Under the pieces are notes generated by a model, which saw nothing but the letters and a program-made list of their open reading frames with translations, ran no database searches and had not been told where the DNA came from. Positions 62,201 to 64,000 of a stretch of DNA of 64,000 nucleotides are shown here, piece after piece. The position numbers and the translations under genes are program-made. The stretch is from JAVVHH01 sp964657565 (lineage in GTDB: Bacteria > Pseudomonadota > Alphaproteobacteria > Acetobacterales > Acetobacteraceae). How positions within the stretch are numbered: position 1 is the first letter of the stretch; every line of letters starts with the position of its first letter. The stretch is taken from contig CAZZVQ010000009.1 in assembly GCA_964657565.1 (NCBI GenBank), forward strand, positions 1 to 64,000, given 5' to 3'.

Positions 62201-62724
62201 CCGAACAGGTCGACGCGGACGGGTTCGGGCTCGCCGGCGGGGAACAGGTCGAGGATGCCGCCGCGGGTGGCGTATTCGCCGGGCTCCATGACGGTGCCGG
62301 CGCGGTTGTAGCCGTTGGCTTCGAGGAACGCGGTGATCTGGCCCAACGGAGCGTCGTCGCCGGTGCGCAGCGTCATGGCGGCACCGCGGAAGGCGTCGCG
62401 GGGCGGCACGCGTTGGACCAGGGCGTTGACGGTGGTGAGGATGATGCGGGGCTTCGTGCCGGGCTCGATCAGGCGGGCGAGCGTGGCGATGCGCTCGGAG
62501 ACGATCTCGGCGTTGGGCGAGACCCGGTCGTACGGGAGGCAGTCCCAGGCGGGGAAGCGCAGGATGTCGATGCCGGGGGCGAAGACGGCGAGGGCTTCGG
62601 CCAGCCGGGCCATGCGGGCATCGTCGCGGGCGACGTGGACGATGCTGCCCTTATGCTCGGCGCGGCGGCGGGCGAGGAGCAGCGCGTCGAAGCCTTCCGG
62701 GGCGCCGTAGACGATCGCGGTCAC
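59290..62724 (-). CDS. mfd: transcription-repair coupling factor
   Basis: The 1144-residue protein matches Mfd in length. The UvrB-like N-terminus is followed by the RNA-polymerase-interacting domain (EGDLVVHQEYGIGRYDGLE, about 490-510). The RecG-like translocase has Walker A GDVGFGKTEVALRAA, DEEQHFG, ATPIPRTLQLA and VESGLDIPSVNT, and the C-terminus is the TRCF domain. It removes stalled RNA polymerase and recruits UvrA. Start GTG 62724 overlaps the sdhE stop (GTGA). A longer upstream frame is a shadow. Confidence 0.95.
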   Translation of the reverse strand: MTAIVYGAPEGFDALLLARRRAEHKGSIVHVARDDARMARLAEALAVFAPGIDILRFPAWDCLPYDRVSPNAEIVSERIATLARLIEPGTKPRIILTTVNALVQRVPPRDAFRGAAMTLRTGDDAPLGQITAFLEANGYNRAGTVMEPGEYATRGGILDLFPAGEPEPVRVDLFGDTIESLRRFDPTSQRSTTKLTELILRPVSEVPHDKASITRFREAWRELFGPGAANDPLYQSVSEGRRYPGIEHWAPLFHERMETLLDYTEDAFVSLDHQSGEVLDARLDMIADHEEARRTPARDGEVPYRPLAKERLYLDRDDWDFILAMGPSTIFSPYAQPEGAPGIDAGGRPGPVFTKAGTGVGETMFSQLKAQVTGSASQKRRTVIAAWTRGSRERITHLLRENYVPVEPVDTWADALRQPPKTPAIITLGLERGFVAGDIAIIGEQDLLGERISRPPRRRKRADQFIAEATEIAEGDLVVHQEYGIGRYDGLETLRVGPAPHDCLRLIYDGNEKLYLPVENIELLSRFGEGNGVALDKLGGAGWQTRKARMKQRIRDMAGELIRVAAARRVREAPLLAPPDGEWQEFVARFPFAETEDQMRAISDVLEDLASGRPMDRLVCGDVGFGKTEVALRAAFVAAMSGAQVAVVVPTTLLARQHTRTFAARFAGLPIKIAQLSRMVTAKEAAETKRGLADGSVNIVVGTHAILAKGIEFAGLELLIVDEEQHFGVSHKEKLKQLKADVHVLTLTATPIPRTLQLALTGVREMSLIATPPVDRLAVRTFISPFDSVIIREAIQRERFRGGQVFCVVPRIEDMDRMAERLRGIVPEARMVQAHGRLAPTELERVMTEFSDGKYDILLSTNIVESGLDIPSVNTLVIYRADMFGLGQLYQLRGRVGRGKQRGYAYLTWPTNHRLSAAAEKRLDVMQTLDQLGAGFTLASHDLDIRGAGNLLGDEQSGHIREVGIELYQQMLEDAVVEMRAEKGRKKADDRDWTPNIQLGLPVLIPDTYVADLPVRLGLYRRIGTLASDAESEAMAAELVDRFGKMPPEVENLLQVVALKRMCREAGVEKLEAGPKGMVLQFRGNAFRNPAGLIAWLGRSKHQIKLRPDHKLALVRDMGVADRMKLGRDVLSNLNRLANEAKAA

Positions 62725-62996
62725 AGGATGCGGGCCTCGCCGTTGAGGGCGGCGTCGCGCATCTGCCGTAAAAGTACGCAGTCGACGTCGGCCGGGATGG
62801 GCTGCCGGCCGGTGAGCCAATCCGCCAGCACCACTTCGGGATGGTCCATCACGCGCTCGAGCTCGTCCATCTCCGCCTCGGTAAAGCCGTCGAGTCGCGC
62901 GCGGACGAAGCGTCCGATGAGGATGTCGTTCTCGTACGTGCCGCGATGGGTGGCGCGGAACAGGATGCGGCGGCGCCTAGACTCTGTATCGGACAA
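62721..62996 (-). CDS. sdhE: succinate dehydrogenase assembly factor SdhE
   Basis: The 91-residue protein has the RGTYEND motif of the SdhE family (conserved RGxxE) and the helical plan DELERVMDHPEVVLADWLTG. It attaches FAD to the SDH flavoprotein. Start is TTG 62996; no ATG is available. It overlaps mfd, so both are one operon, as is common in alphaproteobacteria with recG divergent. Confidence 0.92.
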   Translation of the reverse strand: MSDTESRRRRILFRATHRGTYENDILIGRFVRARLDGFTEAEMDELERVMDHPEVVLADWLTGRQPIPADVDCVLLRQMRDAALNGEARIL

Positions 62997-63061
62997 GCAC
63001 GGTGACTTTCGCTTCAGGCTGCAGTGTGTTTAGGGCGCTCATATAAGAGGGGGCAATCGAC

Positions 63062-64000
63062 CTGTCAGCCGCGGCTTCCACACTTAACCCGTTGTTCGCC
63101 GATCTCACGAGCTTGCGCGGCGTCGGCCCGGCGCTGGCGGCCAAGATCGCGCGGGTGGCCGGCGGCGAGCGCGTGCTGGACCTGCTGTTCCATATGCCGG
63201 ACGGCTACCTCGACCGGTCGCTGATGCCGCTGATGGCGGACGCGCCGGAGGGGGCGATCGTGACGCTGCTGGTCGAAGTGGTCGCGATCGAGGAAGGGCG
63301 GGCGCCGCGGCCCTGGAAGGTGATCGTCCGCGACCGCTCGGGCTTCGGCGAGATCGCGTTCTTCGGACGGCGGCCGCCGGCGGCGTTCAAGCTGGGCGCC
63401 GGGCTGGCGGTGTCGGGCAAGATCGAGCGGTTCAACGGGCGGGTGCAGTTGCGCAACCCGGAGCGGGTGGCGCCGGCGGAGCAGGCCGGGGCGGTGGCCG
63501 GGCTGGAGCCGGTCTGGCCGCTGACGGCCGGGCTGTTCCCGGGGCAGATCCGCGGCGCCATGCGGCAGGCGGTGGCGACCGTGCCGGAGTTGCCGGAGTG
63601 GCACGAGCGGAGCTTGTTGGCGCGGGAACGCTGGCCGGCCTTCCGCGACGCGCTGCTGGCGGTGCAGCTGCCGACGACGATGCCCGACCCGGCGGCCCGG
63701 CAGCGCCTGGCCTATGACGAGGTGCTGGCGCAGCAATTGGCGCTGGGCTGGGCCCGGCAGCGGGAGCGCAAGCGGCCCGGCCGCGCGATCGGGGGCAACG
63801 GCCGGCTGCGGGACGAGGCGCTGCGGCGCTTCGGCTTCGCCATGACGCCGGCGCAGGCCGACGCGCTGGCCGAGATCGACGGCGACCTCGGCCAGCCCAC
63901 GCGGATGCTGCGGCTGCTGCAGGGCGATGTGGGGTCGGGCAAGACGCTGGTGGCGCTGATGGCGATGCTGCTGGTGGCAGAGGCCGGGCTGCAGGCGGCG
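63062..64000 (+). CDS. recG: ATP-dependent DNA helicase RecG (5' part)
   Basis: The frame is open from about 63062 to the right edge, 313 residues seen. It begins near LNPLFADLTSLRGVGPALAAKIA, the RecG wedge-domain opening (LxxLxGVGP). The OB-like wedge follows, then Walker A GDVGSGKT about 20 residues before the edge. RecG remodels stalled forks. No ATG, GTG or TTG lies upstream of LNPLFA in frame; CTG 63062, 8 bases after AGAGGGGG, is the likeliest start, with TTG 63092 as an alternative. Divergent from sdhE-mfd. Confidence 0.88.
   Translation, partial: MSAAASTLNPLFADLTSLRGVGPALAAKIARVAGGERVLDLLFHMPDGYLDRSLMPLMADAPEGAIVTLLVEVVAIEEGRAPRPWKVIVRDRSGFGEIAFFGRRPPAAFKLGAGLAVSGKIERFNGRVQLRNPERVAPAEQAGAVAGLEPVWPLTAGLFPGQIRGAMRQAVATVPELPEWHERSLLARERWPAFRDALLAVQLPTTMPDPAARQRLAYDEVLAQQLALGWARQRERKRPGRAIGGNGRLRDEALRRFGFAMTPAQADALAEIDGDLGQPTRMLRLLQGDVGSGKTLVALMAMLLVAEAGLQAA

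Noticed and set aside
59395..63033. Very long antisense open frame across mfd and sdhE (about 1,200 codons)
   Set aside because: Produced by high GC and codon bias in the opposite strand; low-complexity Gly/Ala/Arg/Asp product and no domain. mfd and sdhE are certain on the other strand.

Overview
The window is GC-rich and its housekeeping genes (an sdhE-mfd operon facing recG, a cache-domain chemoreceptor, a sulfite dehydrogenase with its cytochrome c, periplasmic binding proteins without permeases) look alphaproteobacterial. A Rhodospirillales/Acetobacteraceae-like host is my best guess; this is inferred from gene content, not from a marker search.

Positions 1 to about 26,890 are the right part of an integrated tailed prophage. 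It opens inside a head-region gene and runs through HK97/phiE125-type connector genes (153-1709). A Mu-type contractile tail module follows: terminator, DUF2635 protein, sheath, tube, chaperone with frameshift, tape measure, split DNA-circulation protein, hub, spike, gp46, gp47, gp48 (1710-13082). Next come a roughly 10 kb appendage region (13107-22835) with Ig/FN3, beta-helix and signal-peptide proteins, and a lysis/membrane cassette ending in a GH24 endolysin (22855-25569). A short leftward regulatory operon (25624-26649) and a divergent operator palindrome (26695-26716) close the element. A leftward secreted beta-propeller-like gene sits as a moron between chaperone and tape measure. The prophage ends at the 3' half of a tRNA-Arg(ACG) gene (26846-26890), which I read as the right attachment site; the intact tRNA and the integrase should lie left of this window.

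From 26,986 the sequence is chromosome. 26986-41286 holds a diguanylate cyclase, a YheS-like ABC-F ATPase, two paralogous secreted proteins, a sulfite dehydrogenase pair, a zinc alcohol dehydrogenase, an orphan binding protein, an MBL hydrolase, a DUF6502/DUF5666 pair and a large PLP decarboxylase. 41367-45708 holds a DUF1223 protein and a polytopic membrane protein translationally coupled to a PAS-PAS hybrid kinase with two receiver domains.

45742-55373 looks like an aromatic-acid catabolic locus. A leftward series encodes acyl-CoA ligase, enoyl-CoA hydratase, SDR dehydrogenase, a binding protein, a CobW GTPase, an amidohydrolase and 4-hydroxybenzoate 3-monooxygenase. It is divergent from a MarR regulator and an MFS importer, with a perfect operator palindrome between them. 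I suggest CoA-dependent shortening of a phenylpropenoid side chain to 4-hydroxybenzoate, followed by hydroxylation to protocatechuate.

The right end carries a DUF427 protein, a MATE exporter, a chemoreceptor, mfd, sdhE and the start of recG. Many adjacent genes in both halves overlap by 4 bases (ATGA or GTGA), and GTG or TTG starts are common.
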